From an uncultured Actinomycetes bacterium (GTDB lineage Bacteria > Actinomycetota > Coriobacteriia > Coriobacteriales > Atopobiaceae): a stretch of 43,882 nucleotides of DNA. The DNA is taken from assembly GCA_900315165.1 (NCBI GenBank), contig OMXZ01000013.1, forward strand, positions 1 to 43,882, given 5' to 3'. Positions 7,877-17,839 of this stretch are shown piece by piece (within the stretch, counting starts at the first letter, position 1; each line of letters opens with the position of its first letter). The notes beneath the pieces were generated by a model. It searched no databases and was not told the origin of the DNA. It worked only from the letters and a program-made list of their open reading frames with translations. Both the position numbers and the translations under genes were made by a program.

Positions 7877-7912
7877 ATGGCGCGCACCGAAGAGGGGAAC
7901 GGTGCGCGCCAT
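7877..7912. other. Strong 13-bp stem-loop without U-tract
   Basis: ATGGCGCGCACCG (7877-7889) and its perfect complement (7900-7912) enclose a 10-base AG-rich loop. It lies 130 bp downstream of the membrane protein gene at 8045-8578 on the minus strand. The exiting sequence is CCCCTTTGAC, so it may be a weak terminator or an mRNA 3'-end stabiliser. Confidence 0.5.
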
Positions 7913-8044
7913 GGAGGAGGGGCCGAATTATCTGGTCGGGAGCGAAATCGGATGCAGAGGCAGAGCGGCGCGCAAAATCCGCTGCTCTCGCGCCTACATC
8001 TCATCCTCGCTGCCTACGATTCGGACTATAGGGACGGTTTCGCG

Positions 8045-8578
8045 TCATTTGTTGCGCAACATTTTTTCATCTTGGTCCTCATGTGCATCATCGTGGATGG
8101 CCCGCGCAAGCTGCTCGTCGCCATCATGGGACGAATGCGCGAAGAGACCCGTCACAAGCATGACAGCCCCTATCAGCACCGGCGTTGCGAAAGGCGCGAA
8201 CATCGCAAACCAGAACCACGTGAACCACCACAAGCCGCGGAAGGCGGGAAAGTAGCAGCAGCAGACCACCAGCTGGATGCCGATAGCGATGGCGATGGCC
8301 GCTTTGCCATGCGCCCCAAGCTTCCACGCAGCCTGGATATTGATCACGGTTGCCGCAAGAAAGCCCAGCCACAGGGCGACAAAGCCGGAAAACAAGGCAG
8401 CTATCAACAGATTCTCGGGAAGGTCAGGTTCCCCGTATGTCGTCATCATCCAGGCAAAGTAGAAAAACGAGGCAACCACGATACCAAGGGCCGCCCAGCG
8501 AAGCACTTTGGCCCTCTTGCTCTTGTCGTGGAGAATCCTGCTCGCGGCAGCAACGTCCGATTCGCTCACGTTCACCAT
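8045..8578 (-). CDS. Hypothetical four-helix membrane protein
   Basis: A 177-residue protein I do not recognise. ATG 8578 is preceded by AAAGGAG with a 7-base spacer; an upstream in-frame ATG has no ribosome site. Residues ~1-22 are cytosolic. Four hydrophobic segments follow at about 25-43 (ALGIVVASFFYFAWMM), 55-82, 90-108 (with CCCY) and 115-145 (WWFTWFWFAMF, then VLIGAVMLV). The tail is acidic and histidine-rich (HSSHDGDE, HDDAHEDQDE), which could bind metal but is unproven. It is divergent from the glycosyltransferase pair. Confidence 0.6.
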   Translation of the reverse strand: MVNVSESDVAAASRILHDKSKRAKVLRWAALGIVVASFFYFAWMMTTYGEPDLPENLLIAALFSGFVALWLGFLAATVINIQAAWKLGAHGKAAIAIAIGIQLVVCCCYFPAFRGLWWFTWFWFAMFAPFATPVLIGAVMLVTGLFAHSSHDGDEQLARAIHDDAHEDQDEKMLRNK

Positions 8579-8653
8579 CGCCGGTCTCCTTTCGTCCGAC
8601 ATCCGCAGCATAAGACTGTTGCACCATCTGACGCCCCTATCGGTAATCGCACG

Positions 8654-8685
8654 GTAAAGGATTTTCAGCTAGCCCTAACCTTTAC
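8654..8685. promoter_or_regulatory. 7-bp inverted repeat upstream of the glycosyltransferase operon
   Basis: GTAAAGG (8654-8660) and CCTTTAC (8679-8685) form a perfect dyad with an 18-base centre, about 100 bp before the GT2 start. It could be an operator or part of a leader hairpin; no known consensus fits. Confidence 0.3.
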
Positions 8686-8783
8686 GGGGCTTGCATGGCA
8701 TCCACGCTGGTAAGCCTCGCCTTTCAGTCGAATTTCAGGCCTGGGTCGTACGCTCCCCTCAAGCTCGAGGAAGGGAGTATCTC

Positions 8784-9641
8784 ATGAACACGACCGCATC
8801 CGCCACGCACGACCCCGCCACGTTCGTCGCGCTCGACACCCCCATGCCAATCAGGCAGGAACGGCAACTGCCCGCAACCCTCGACCTGGAGGTTTTTCTG
8901 CCCGCCTATAACGAGCAGGATCAGATCGGCATGGCCGTCTCGACGACCGTCCGCTGGTTGCGCGCCTATACCACCTGGAACTGGCGCGTGACCGTGGTCG
9001 ACAACGCCTCGACCGATCAGACGCTCCCCATCGCGCAGCATGCCGCCGAGATGGACCCCGCCCACGTCGGCGTCATCCACCTCGACCAAAAGGGACGCGG
9101 CCGCGCGCTGACCCAGGCCTGGCTTCAGAGCCGGGCGACCGTCGTCGCCTACATGGACGTCGACCTCTCGACCGACCTGTCCGCCCTCCCCCAGCTCATC
9201 GACCCTCTGCTCGCCGGCGAGGCCGACCTCGCCATCGGCAGCCGGCTCCTACCGGAGTCCCAGACTATGCGTTGCCTCAAGCGCGAGTTCATCTCCCGCA
9301 GCTACAACGCCCTGCTCAACGCGTCGTTCCGCTACGGGGTGCACGACGCGCAGTGCGGCTTCAAGGCCATGCGGGCCAACGTCGCGCGCCGCATTTTGCC
9401 CAGCGTTCAGGACACCAACTGGTTCTGGGACACCGAGCTCCTCGTGGTCTGCCACACGCAGGGACTGCACATCCGCGAGGTACCCGTGATCTGGGTCGAG
9501 GACCCGGGCACGACCGTCAATATCCCCAAGACCGTCAGCGAGGACCTTGCCGGCATCCGCCGCATGCGCCGCGAGCTTCGCGAGGGCTGGCTCGACCCCT
9601 CGTCCGTCACTTTCCGTTCCCATGCAAAGGCGGCGTGTTAG
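8784..9641 (+). CDS. GT2 family glycosyltransferase (dolichol-phosphate-mannose-synthase-like, YkcC type)
   Basis: A 285-residue cytosolic-face enzyme that probably transfers a sugar from a nucleotide donor to undecaprenyl phosphate. ATG 8784 follows GAAGGGAG. The GT-A core reads VFLPAYNEQDQIG (~37-49), VVDNASTDQT (~71-80), KGRGRAL and the metal-binding DVD at 125-127, then GSRL and CGFKAMR typical of DPM1-like enzymes. No C-terminal membrane anchor is evident. The stop codon abuts the start of the GT39 gene, so the two are translationally coupled. The pair matches the ykcC-ykcB arrangement of Firmicutes: one enzyme loads the lipid carrier, the other uses it outside the membrane. Confidence 0.88.
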   Translation: MNTTASATHDPATFVALDTPMPIRQERQLPATLDLEVFLPAYNEQDQIGMAVSTTVRWLRAYTTWNWRVTVVDNASTDQTLPIAQHAAEMDPAHVGVIHLDQKGRGRALTQAWLQSRATVVAYMDVDLSTDLSALPQLIDPLLAGEADLAIGSRLLPESQTMRCLKREFISRSYNALLNASFRYGVHDAQCGFKAMRANVARRILPSVQDTNWFWDTELLVVCHTQGLHIREVPVIWVEDPGTTVNIPKTVSEDLAGIRRMRRELREGWLDPSSVTFRSHAKAAC

Positions 9642-11909
9642 ATGACACAGACAAGCAAGCGCACCGAACGTCTCTCCCTCATCGCTCTACTGGGAGCGAC
9701 GGCCCTCCTTTACCTGGTCGGGCTTTCCGCCTCGGGCTACGCGAACGAGTTCTATTCGGCAGCCGCCCAGGCGGGATCGACTAATTGGTGGTCGTTCCTG
9801 TGGGGCAGCTCGGATGCGGGTAACTCGATCACCGTGGACAAGCCGCCTGCGGCCCTCTGGCCCATGGCGCTCAGCGTGCGGATCTTCGGCCTCTCGAGCT
9901 GGTCGATCCTCGTGCCGCAGGCCATCATGGGCGTGCTCTCGGTCTGGCTGCTCTACGCCACGGTCCGGCGCACATACGGACATTGGGCGGGCATCCTGGC
10001 CGGCGCCGTGCTCGCGACCACGCCGATCGCGTGCCTGATGTTCCGTTTCAACAATCCCGACGCCCTCCTCATCCTGCTGCTCCTCGCGTGCACACATTGT
10101 GTGCTGCGTGCCTGCGAGCTGCCCGACGAGCGCGTTGCCAATCGTTCACGCACACGATGGATGGCGCTGGCCGGCGTGGCGATGGGCTTTGCCTTCCTTA
10201 CCAAGCAGTTGCAGGCCTTCCTGATCCTGCCCGGCATCGGCATCGCCTTTCTCATCACGTCGCCGACCGGTTGGCGTCGCAAGCTCCTCGACACCCTGGC
10301 CGCCTTCGGGGCGCTCATTGTCTCGGCCGGCTGGTGGGTCCTGCTGACCGTGGTCGTTCCCGCCGACGCGCGCCCCTATATCGGCGGCTCGCAGACCAAT
10401 TCCTTCATCGAGCTCACCTTCTCCTACAATGGCCTCGGCCGCATCACCGGCTCCATGGAGGGCGCGGTGCTGCCGGGCGGCGCCTCAGGCTCGGGCACCA
10501 GCACCATCAGCCAGGGCCAGGCGGGCATGTGGGGACAGACCGGCTTCACCCGGCTTTTCGATGGCGTCTGGGGCACGCAGTGGTCCTGGCTCGCGTGGGT
10601 CGCCCTAGCCGGCATCATCGTCGGCCTCGTCTGCGCGCGAAAAGAAGGACGCCTCAAGCGCGCCCAGGTCGTCGTCTGGGGCGGTTGGTTAATCGTGACC
10701 GGACTCATCTTCTCCTTCATGGGCGGTACCATCCACCAGTACTACACGGTGGCGCTGGCACCGGCAGTCGCCGCACTCGTCGCGATCTGCGTGATCGAGC
10801 TCTGGCGCGCCCGCGAGCAGATGTGGGCTCGTGTGACCGGCACGGCCTTGACCCTGGCAACCGCCGTCTGGTCCATCGTCCTTCTCGAACGCTCCGACTG
10901 GATGTGGCAGCTGAGGCCAGTGGTCCTGGCGCTCGCCCTAGGCTCCGTCGCAGCGACCATTGCCGCAGGCAGGATTCGCAAGCGCACGCCCATCGCGCAA
11001 GAGACTGACGCCCAAGCCCCCAGCACCGATGCCCATTACTCTCTTGCGCGAAAATCCGAACGGATTGAGCGAGTCGCGCTTGCTCTGGTGCTCGCATCCG
11101 CGCTCGCGGGCCCCATCGCCTACTCCCTCTATACCGCCGCGACCCCGCACACAGGCTCCATCGTGACCGCAGGGCCGACCGTCTCCGGCGACTCGGGCAT
11201 GGGCGGCATGGGCGGAGGCCCTGGCGGAATGGGTGGCACGGGCAACGCATCTCCCAACGGTATGGGTGGCGGCGCAGGGAACGCAACCCCCAACGGCATG
11301 AGTGGCCCTGGTAACGGCAACGGCACCATGCCCAACGGCACCATGCCCACACCTCCGAATGCGGACGGCTCATCTTCCCAGCAAGATGGGCAAGCCTCCC
11401 AGAGCGATCAGGTCCAGCTCACCGCACCGCAATCCGGCCAATCCCAGAGTGGACAGTCTGGCCAATCTCAAATGGACGCGGGCCAGGGTGACGGCCAAGG
11501 CACTGGTCAGAAAGGTGGTAATCAGAGCGGAGCAGGCGGGCTTCTGGGCGGAAGCGCCACGTCCGTCTCGGATGATCTTGTCGCCGCGCTGCAGGAAGAT
11601 GCCGACTCCTACCGTTGGGTAGCCGCGACCGTCGGCTCGCAGAACGCGGCAAGCTACCAGCTCGCAAGCGAGTGCCCCGTGATGCCCATCGGCGGTTTCA
11701 ACGGCTCGGACCCCTCGCCCACGCTCGAGCAGTTCAAGGCGTGGGTCGCCGAGGGCCAGATCCACTACTTCATCGCCGGCGGCGTAGGCGGCGGTACGCA
11801 GATCGGCGGCTCGGACGATGCCAGCCAGATCGCCGCCTGGGTAGAGGAGAACTTCACTGCGACCACGATCGGCAACGCCACCGTTTACGACCTGACGCAA
11901 ACAGCCTGA
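9642..11909 (+). CDS. GT39 family membrane glycosyltransferase (YkcB/ArnT-like) with low-complexity insert
   Basis: A 755-residue polytopic enzyme expected to move a sugar from a lipid-phosphate donor to an extracytoplasmic acceptor. TM1 spans ~11-30; the first outer loop has VDKPPAALWP, the family's acidic/DKPP site. About a dozen membrane segments follow to ~residue 510. Residues ~515-640 are strikingly low complexity: a Gly/Met/Asn/Pro tract (GGMGGG, NGMGG, GTMPNGTMP) and then Gln/Ser/Gly repeats (SGQSQSGQSGQSQ). A conserved-looking C-terminal domain resumes near SDDLVAALQED and ends with IGGFNGSDPSPTLEQF and a YFIAGG strand. The low-complexity tract may be an exposed spacer or glycan acceptor. 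Coupled to the GT2 gene directly upstream. Confidence 0.88.
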   Translation: MTQTSKRTERLSLIALLGATALLYLVGLSASGYANEFYSAAAQAGSTNWWSFLWGSSDAGNSITVDKPPAALWPMALSVRIFGLSSWSILVPQAIMGVLSVWLLYATVRRTYGHWAGILAGAVLATTPIACLMFRFNNPDALLILLLLACTHCVLRACELPDERVANRSRTRWMALAGVAMGFAFLTKQLQAFLILPGIGIAFLITSPTGWRRKLLDTLAAFGALIVSAGWWVLLTVVVPADARPYIGGSQTNSFIELTFSYNGLGRITGSMEGAVLPGGASGSGTSTISQGQAGMWGQTGFTRLFDGVWGTQWSWLAWVALAGIIVGLVCARKEGRLKRAQVVVWGGWLIVTGLIFSFMGGTIHQYYTVALAPAVAALVAICVIELWRAREQMWARVTGTALTLATAVWSIVLLERSDWMWQLRPVVLALALGSVAATIAAGRIRKRTPIAQETDAQAPSTDAHYSLARKSERIERVALALVLASALAGPIAYSLYTAATPHTGSIVTAGPTVSGDSGMGGMGGGPGGMGGTGNASPNGMGGGAGNATPNGMSGPGNGNGTMPNGTMPTPPNADGSSSQQDGQASQSDQVQLTAPQSGQSQSGQSGQSQMDAGQGDGQGTGQKGGNQSGAGGLLGGSATSVSDDLVAALQEDADSYRWVAATVGSQNAASYQLASECPVMPIGGFNGSDPSPTLEQFKAWVAEGQIHYFIAGGVGGGTQIGGSDDASQIAAWVEENFTATTIGNATVYDLTQTA

Positions 11910-11911
11910 CA

Positions 11912-11947
11912 GTTGTGACAGTTGGGGACGTTTCCCTTTTGTCCGAC
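11912..11947. repeat. Short REP-like sequence between convergent genes
   Basis: The 39-bp gap between the GT39 and ettA stops holds GTGACAGTTGGGGACG then TTTCCCTTTTGTCC, a ragged palindrome (GTGACA/TGTC, GGGA/TCCC). I recall similar TGGGGACG...TTTTGTC sequences as dispersed repeats in related genomes, but cannot confirm that here. A short GGGA-TCCC stem followed by TTTT could also act as a weak terminator for the plus strand. Confidence 0.35.
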
Positions 11948-11948
11948 C

Positions 11949-13628
<1,680 letters not shown>

Positions 13629-13656
13629 GACTCTCCTTGGGTGCTTGTCTCGGGAT

Positions 13657-13723
13657 AAAAAGCGCGGTAGGGCGCACCTTTGCCTTACCGCACAGATGAT
13701 ACCGTAGGGCGGCCGCTACCGCG
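13657..13723 (-). promoter_or_regulatory. Terminator-like hairpin with alternative pairing in the ettA leader
   Basis: Read on the minus strand, GCGGTA (13691-13686) pairs with TACCGC (13669-13664), helped by an inner GGC/GCC, and is followed by GC and five U (13661-13657 region), a plausible intrinsic terminator 30-60 bases before the ettA start. Upstream, CGCGGTAG (13723-13716) is an 8-bp perfect complement of CTACCGCG (13670-13663), the same 3' strand, so the two foldings exclude each other. This is the geometry of an attenuator. It could also simply terminate the YcxB-like transcript. Confidence 0.45.
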
Positions 13724-13768
13724 ATTCCTACACCGATAATGCGAGGATTGTTCTGCCAGCGCGGCTCA

Positions 13769-14305
13769 CTACTCCACGTGCGTGAGCTTGGTGGAGCCCA
13801 GCAGTGCCCTGAGGGCGGAGGCGTTGGTCTTGTTCAGGCGCGCCATGTCGACCACCAGATAGCTGCCGGACGTGCGCTCCAGATAGAGATAGTGGTCGTG
13901 GGTGCCCCAGGCCGCAAAGTCGCTCCAGGGCACGCTGCCCTTGCTCTTGTTGGACGTAATCTGGACGCCCGCGGGCGAGAAGACGTAGCGGATGTGCTTG
14001 CCGATCAGGTTCTTGGCATCGTCGCCCAGGCGGCTCTTGACGCGCATATGCCAGATCTTCTCGGTTCCAGGGCCGATCAGGTAGACGACCAGGGCGAGCG
14101 CCACCGCCGCCACAATCCAGCTCGTATCGCCCCGTTGCGCGGCACGGCCCAACAAACCCACCAGCGCTCCTCCGAGCACGGCGAAGACCACACGCACGAT
14201 GAGCATGCCCCGCTTGTTGGCGCGGCCGAGCATCGCGATGTCCACCAGGGCGTCGAGGTCGGCCTGCTCGACCGTGTAGTTGTACGAAACGTTGTAAGAA
14301 GCCAT
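13769..14305 (-). CDS. YcxB-like membrane protein
   Basis: A 178-residue protein. ATG 14305 follows a strong AGGAGG; an upstream in-frame ATG is unneeded. The first ~45 residues contain NVSYNYTVEQADLDALVDIAML. Two membrane segments follow (~48-65 and ~75-95, WIVAAVALALVVYLIGPG). The cytosolic C-terminal part has FSPAGVQITSNKSKGSVPWSDFAAW and YLYLERTSGSYLVVD, the PH-like pattern of YcxB family proteins. The function of that family is unknown. It lies between the riboswitch operon (divergent) and ettA (same strand, 140 bp downstream). Confidence 0.7.
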   Translation of the reverse strand: MASYNVSYNYTVEQADLDALVDIAMLGRANKRGMLIVRVVFAVLGGALVGLLGRAAQRGDTSWIVAAVALALVVYLIGPGTEKIWHMRVKSRLGDDAKNLIGKHIRYVFSPAGVQITSNKSKGSVPWSDFAAWGTHDHYLYLERTSGSYLVVDMARLNKTNASALRALLGSTKLTHVE

Positions 14306-14414
14306 GTCGTCCTCCTGTTGTGTGCCTTTGAGAGGATAACGCATGCAACCACCTCACACGGGCTGCGGCGTCCGTGCGGCGTGCTAGACTGCAACCCAAT
14401 CGAATAGCGTCAAC

Positions 14415-14640
14415 ACGAGGGTGTGGTTCGAGCCGCGGGCGTATGGTCCGCGGGGAGATCAATAGGGAACCCGGTGCGAATCCGGGACAGCCGCCACTAC
14501 TGTGTGTGAGCAGAGGGGAATGACAAGCCATTGGATACGGGACGTCTCACAAGACGCCCCGCCCGAGAAGGGTCCTTCCCCGCGGGAGACGGGCAAGCAC
14601 CGCCTTCCTTCCTCACGAGCCAGGAGACCTGCCCGCCCCC
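14415..14640 (+). promoter_or_regulatory. Cobalamin (adenosylcobalamin-type) riboswitch
   Basis: The conserved core GGGAACCCGGTGCGAATCC (from 14465), then GGGACAGCCGCCACTACTGT, and the B12 box GCCAGGAGACCTGCC (14619-14633) are the diagnostic parts of a cobalamin riboswitch in the right order and spacing. It precedes the DUF4430/ECF operon by ~150 bp, so high cobalamin should switch that operon off. The expression platform is probably the GC-rich segment after the B12 box (14634-14660); I do not see a clear terminator, so translational or other control is possible. Boundaries are approximate. Upstream, 14306-14414 must hold the promoter. Confidence 0.95.
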
Positions 14641-14790
14641 GCAGGTTCAGCCGCCCGGGTATGGGGGTAGGAGTGCCGTTGGTGATGCGGATGTTTGTGT
14701 GCCTTTGTTGGCGCATCGGATACTGCTGCCACGATCTCCCATGACTCCGGAAACGACTAGCCGATGACGTCCGTCGTCTGGAGTCGCATC

Positions 14791-17037
14791 ATGAAACACC
14801 GCATGTCCGCATGGCACAAGCTAGCCGCCGCAGCCCTTTCGGCTCTGCTCGCCCTCAACCTCGCCTATCCCGCCGTTCCCGCCTTCGCGGAGGAGGGCGA
14901 CCCGGCCCCTGCCTCCGAGGAGCAGGCGCAGCAGCAAACCGATATCAAGGCCCAATCGGAGGAAACAGGGAGCACCAGCGCCACACCGGCCGAAAAAGTC
15001 AGCGTCACCGTCGAGGTAATCGGCCCGGATTCCGCCGGCTCTGCCTATGACTGGGTTAAGCCCGTAACCATGTCGGCTGAAAAGGGCGCCAACGCATGGT
15101 CCGTCTTGAAGTCGGCACTCGACCAAGCCGGAATCGCTTACAATGCCCATCCCACAAGCTATGGCATCTATATCGAAACCATCTCCTCCCCCATCACAGG
15201 TGAGGCACTTGGCTACGACGCCGGCACGGGGAACTTCTGGCAGTTCCTCGTCAATGGAGCCGCACCCGACACGGGAGCCAGCGGCTACGCGCTTCGAGAC
15301 AGTGACAAAATTACCCTTTCCTACTCCAGCTCGGGTTCCCCCGATGCGACGAAGACCGATAACACCGCATCCTACGACGAACCTAACGCCGAAGTGACCA
15401 ATCTCCCCTCCGACTGGTCGCAGTCGGAGGACAACGGCAACGTCACCAGCGCCACTACCCCCACGACCGAAACAAGCGTAAATTGGAAGACCCGTATTAG
15501 CGGTAGCAACGGTGCGCCGGTCAGCGAGCCGCTTATTGTGGATGGAAAGGTTTATCTCGCCATTGGCGAGAATCCGAGCTGGGCGTCAATCAAGAGTGAC
15601 TATGCTGGCAAACTCGTCCGCATCGACACCGCCTCGGGCAAAGTCGAGGCGACCGGCGACCTTGCGAGCACCATCGATTACACCGTGCGTCCCCTCTACC
15701 AGGGCGGCATCATCTATGTCCCCCTTTCGAACGGCGTCGTTCAGGCTTTTAACGCCAGCACCATGAAGACCCGCTGGGTTTCCTCGGGCACCGCAACCTC
15801 TGACCAGAGCTCCTGCTCGCTCCGCCTCGAAAACGGTACGCTCTACGTCGGCACCGCCGCCTATGGAGCCGAATACACATATGTCTCCGGTGCCCTAAGC
15901 GCGCTCGATGCCGCGACCGGCCGCACCCAATGGAGCGCGACGAACTCATCCGCCGGCTATTATTGGACGGCTCCGCTCTGCAACAACAGGCATGTCTACA
16001 TCGGCGACACCGCGGGGACCATGCACGTTTTCGACGCCGCAACGGGCAAGGAGGAGAGCGCGCTTGCGCTCGGGTCGTCCGTGAATGCCGACCCCGTACT
16101 CTATAAAGGCTCCCTGCTCGTCGTCACCCGCGACGGCGCGCTGCACCGCCTTACCATCAATTCCGATGGCTCCCTCAGCGCTGCTTCTCGGCTGGCGGCA
16201 CTCGGCAGCGCCAAGGCCGCGCCGACCGTCGTGGGCAATACAGCTCTCATTGCCGGCAGCACGGCAGGCGACGGGAGGGGTGCTCTTGTCCTTGTTAATC
16301 TCGATACCATGACCGTCACCCGCACTGTGAACAAGGCAGATGGCAAGCTCTTCGCTTTGTATGACACCATCGCAACGCCTCCGCTGGTCTCTATCCAGGA
16401 CGATGGCGTTTGGGCTTACTTCGCCCGCAGCAACGCCTCCGATCCAAGCAGCGACTACTCGTCCTACGAGACTGGTGGCGACCTCTATTCCTACCGCCTC
16501 GGTGACGAGGAGGCCCATGTCCTCTACGCGCCCGACGGTACGGTCGCACAGTACTGCGACTCGCCCGTGATCGCCGATGCAAAGGGCAACCTCTACTACC
16601 TCAACGACTCCGGCTACCTCGTGCAGCTCAGGGCAGGAGAAGTGAAGAAGGACGATAGCAAGCCGTCCAGCACCACGGACACGGATTCAAAACCAACTTC
16701 TGGAAATACCGCAGCGGCACCCACAGCCAAGCCGAACGCCGCATCTGCTGCCACTCATCAGGGCGGCCGCCCTGTCACTTCGCACGTGGGGGGCAATTCC
16801 GCAAGCTCTGCCAACAAGCCCGCGGAAACGCAACAAGGCAGTACGGCCAAATCCGTAGCAAAGGAGACGACGGCAGAGCCAAGCGCCCCGGATGATGCCG
16901 CTACAACCGAAACCGCACCCGAAACCGAGACAGCGCGCCAGATTCCCATCTGGCCGATCATCGGCATCCTCGTCGGCGCAATCCTGCTGATCTGGCTTTT
17001 CGCCTCCCGCCGCCGCAAGGACGAGGAGAGCAAGTAG
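14791..17037 (+). CDS. Surface protein with transcobalamin-like DUF4430 domain and PQQ-type beta-propeller, membrane-anchored
   Basis: A 748-residue exported protein, first gene under the cobalamin riboswitch. ATG 14791 follows CTGGAG; the upstream in-frame ATG 14764 is less likely. A signal peptide occupies ~1-35, cut near AFAEEG. Residues ~70-180 form a DUF4430 domain, related to the C-terminal domain of transcobalamin/intrinsic factor (NAWSVLKSALDQAG, YGIYIETI, NFWQFLVNG, GYALRDSDKITLSY). Residues ~230-620 hold repeats such as LSALDAATGRTQWSA and MHVFDAATGKEES, i.e. blades of a PQQ-like propeller. A Thr/Ala/Pro stalk and one membrane helix (IPIWPIIGILVGAILLIWLF) with a basic RRRK tail anchor the protein. 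I infer extracellular capture of cobalamin; the propeller's ligand is unknown. Confidence 0.85.
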   Translation: MKHRMSAWHKLAAAALSALLALNLAYPAVPAFAEEGDPAPASEEQAQQQTDIKAQSEETGSTSATPAEKVSVTVEVIGPDSAGSAYDWVKPVTMSAEKGANAWSVLKSALDQAGIAYNAHPTSYGIYIETISSPITGEALGYDAGTGNFWQFLVNGAAPDTGASGYALRDSDKITLSYSSSGSPDATKTDNTASYDEPNAEVTNLPSDWSQSEDNGNVTSATTPTTETSVNWKTRISGSNGAPVSEPLIVDGKVYLAIGENPSWASIKSDYAGKLVRIDTASGKVEATGDLASTIDYTVRPLYQGGIIYVPLSNGVVQAFNASTMKTRWVSSGTATSDQSSCSLRLENGTLYVGTAAYGAEYTYVSGALSALDAATGRTQWSATNSSAGYYWTAPLCNNRHVYIGDTAGTMHVFDAATGKEESALALGSSVNADPVLYKGSLLVVTRDGALHRLTINSDGSLSAASRLAALGSAKAAPTVVGNTALIAGSTAGDGRGALVLVNLDTMTVTRTVNKADGKLFALYDTIATPPLVSIQDDGVWAYFARSNASDPSSDYSSYETGGDLYSYRLGDEEAHVLYAPDGTVAQYCDSPVIADAKGNLYYLNDSGYLVQLRAGEVKKDDSKPSSTTDTDSKPTSGNTAAAPTAKPNAASAATHQGGRPVTSHVGGNSASSANKPAETQQGSTAKSVAKETTAEPSAPDDAATTETAPETETARQIPIWPIIGILVGAILLIWLFASRRRKDEESK

Positions 17038-17823
17038 ATGTCCGACGCGCGCAAACGCGACCCACGTCTCGATGCGGTGCAGACCGCATCGGGCGCGGCG
17101 CCGTCCGCAAATGATGAGAGCGCGGCGGGCCCGCGTGTCGCACGGAAAGCCATTGGCATCCTCGCCGCTCTCCTAATCGCCTTCTGCTCATGGGCCCTTG
17201 TCATCTACCTGCAGGGCGGCGACCCGTTTGAGGCGTTGGGCGGCAATGCACCGCGCGAAGTCGCAGTCGGCAGCGCCAGCGCCGCAGGTTCGGAAGCAGA
17301 TTCCGGCGAGACGAATGATGACGAATCCGCAGCCTCCGAAAACAACAACGGTTCCGATGCAGAAGCGGATACCGTCCCATCCAGCCAGCAAACGGAGAGC
17401 GACAAGAAAGACGAGTCTGCTAAGCCATCAAGCTCCTCTTCTACAACTGGCGCAGAGTCTGCGGACGACGCATCATCAAGCAGCCCAAACAACCAGAGCG
17501 CTTCTTCCGATGCAAGCCCCGCACCAGCGCAGCCCGTCCAGAGCAGCGAGATCTCCGTCAGCATCTCAGCGGGCGGCACGTCTTCGCGGCTCGCCCTCAA
17601 AGAAGGTACCACAGTTTACGATGCCCTCCTCGCGCTCGGCGTCAGCGTCAACGCCGAAAACAGCCAGTACGGCATCTACGTGACTTCGATCAACGGGGTC
17701 GCCGCGGACGCCGACCATGGCTGGACCTACACCGTGAACGGCGTCATGCCCAACGTGTCTGCCAGCGGCTATACCCTGTCCGACGGGGACAGCGTCGTCT
17801 GGACCTACGTGACGGTACACTAG
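17038..17823 (+). CDS. Membrane-anchored DUF4430 (transcobalamin-like) protein
   Basis: A 261-residue protein whose ATG directly follows the previous stop, so the two are coupled. Residues ~37-60 (AIGILAALLIAFCSWALVIYL) form an N-terminal membrane anchor. Residues ~75-170 are a Ser/Glu/Asp-rich low-complexity stalk. The C-terminal ~90 residues are a DUF4430 domain: TTVYDALLALGVSVN, YGIYVTSINGV, GWTYTVNGVMPN, YTLSDGDSVVWTYV. The domain resembles the one in the upstream protein but is shorter and placed at the other end of the chain, so the two could present cobalamin-binding lobes from opposite anchors. The ligand is inferred from riboswitch control and family, not shown. Confidence 0.82.
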   Translation: MSDARKRDPRLDAVQTASGAAPSANDESAAGPRVARKAIGILAALLIAFCSWALVIYLQGGDPFEALGGNAPREVAVGSASAAGSEADSGETNDDESAASENNNGSDAEADTVPSSQQTESDKKDESAKPSSSSSTTGAESADDASSSSPNNQSASSDASPAPAQPVQSSEISVSISAGGTSSRLALKEGTTVYDALLALGVSVNAENSQYGIYVTSINGVAADADHGWTYTVNGVMPNVSASGYTLSDGDSVVWTYVTVH

Positions 17824-17839
17824 CGGGCGTCCAACGGGC

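Noticed and set aside
7877-7912. Terminator for the membrane protein at 8045-8578
   Set aside because: The stem is strong but there is no U-run on either strand and it is 130 bp from the stop; kept only as a stem-loop.
14425-14434. tRNA T-loop-like GGTTCGAGCC
   Set aside because: No acceptor or anticodon arm can be built; it belongs to the 5' part of the cobalamin riboswitch.
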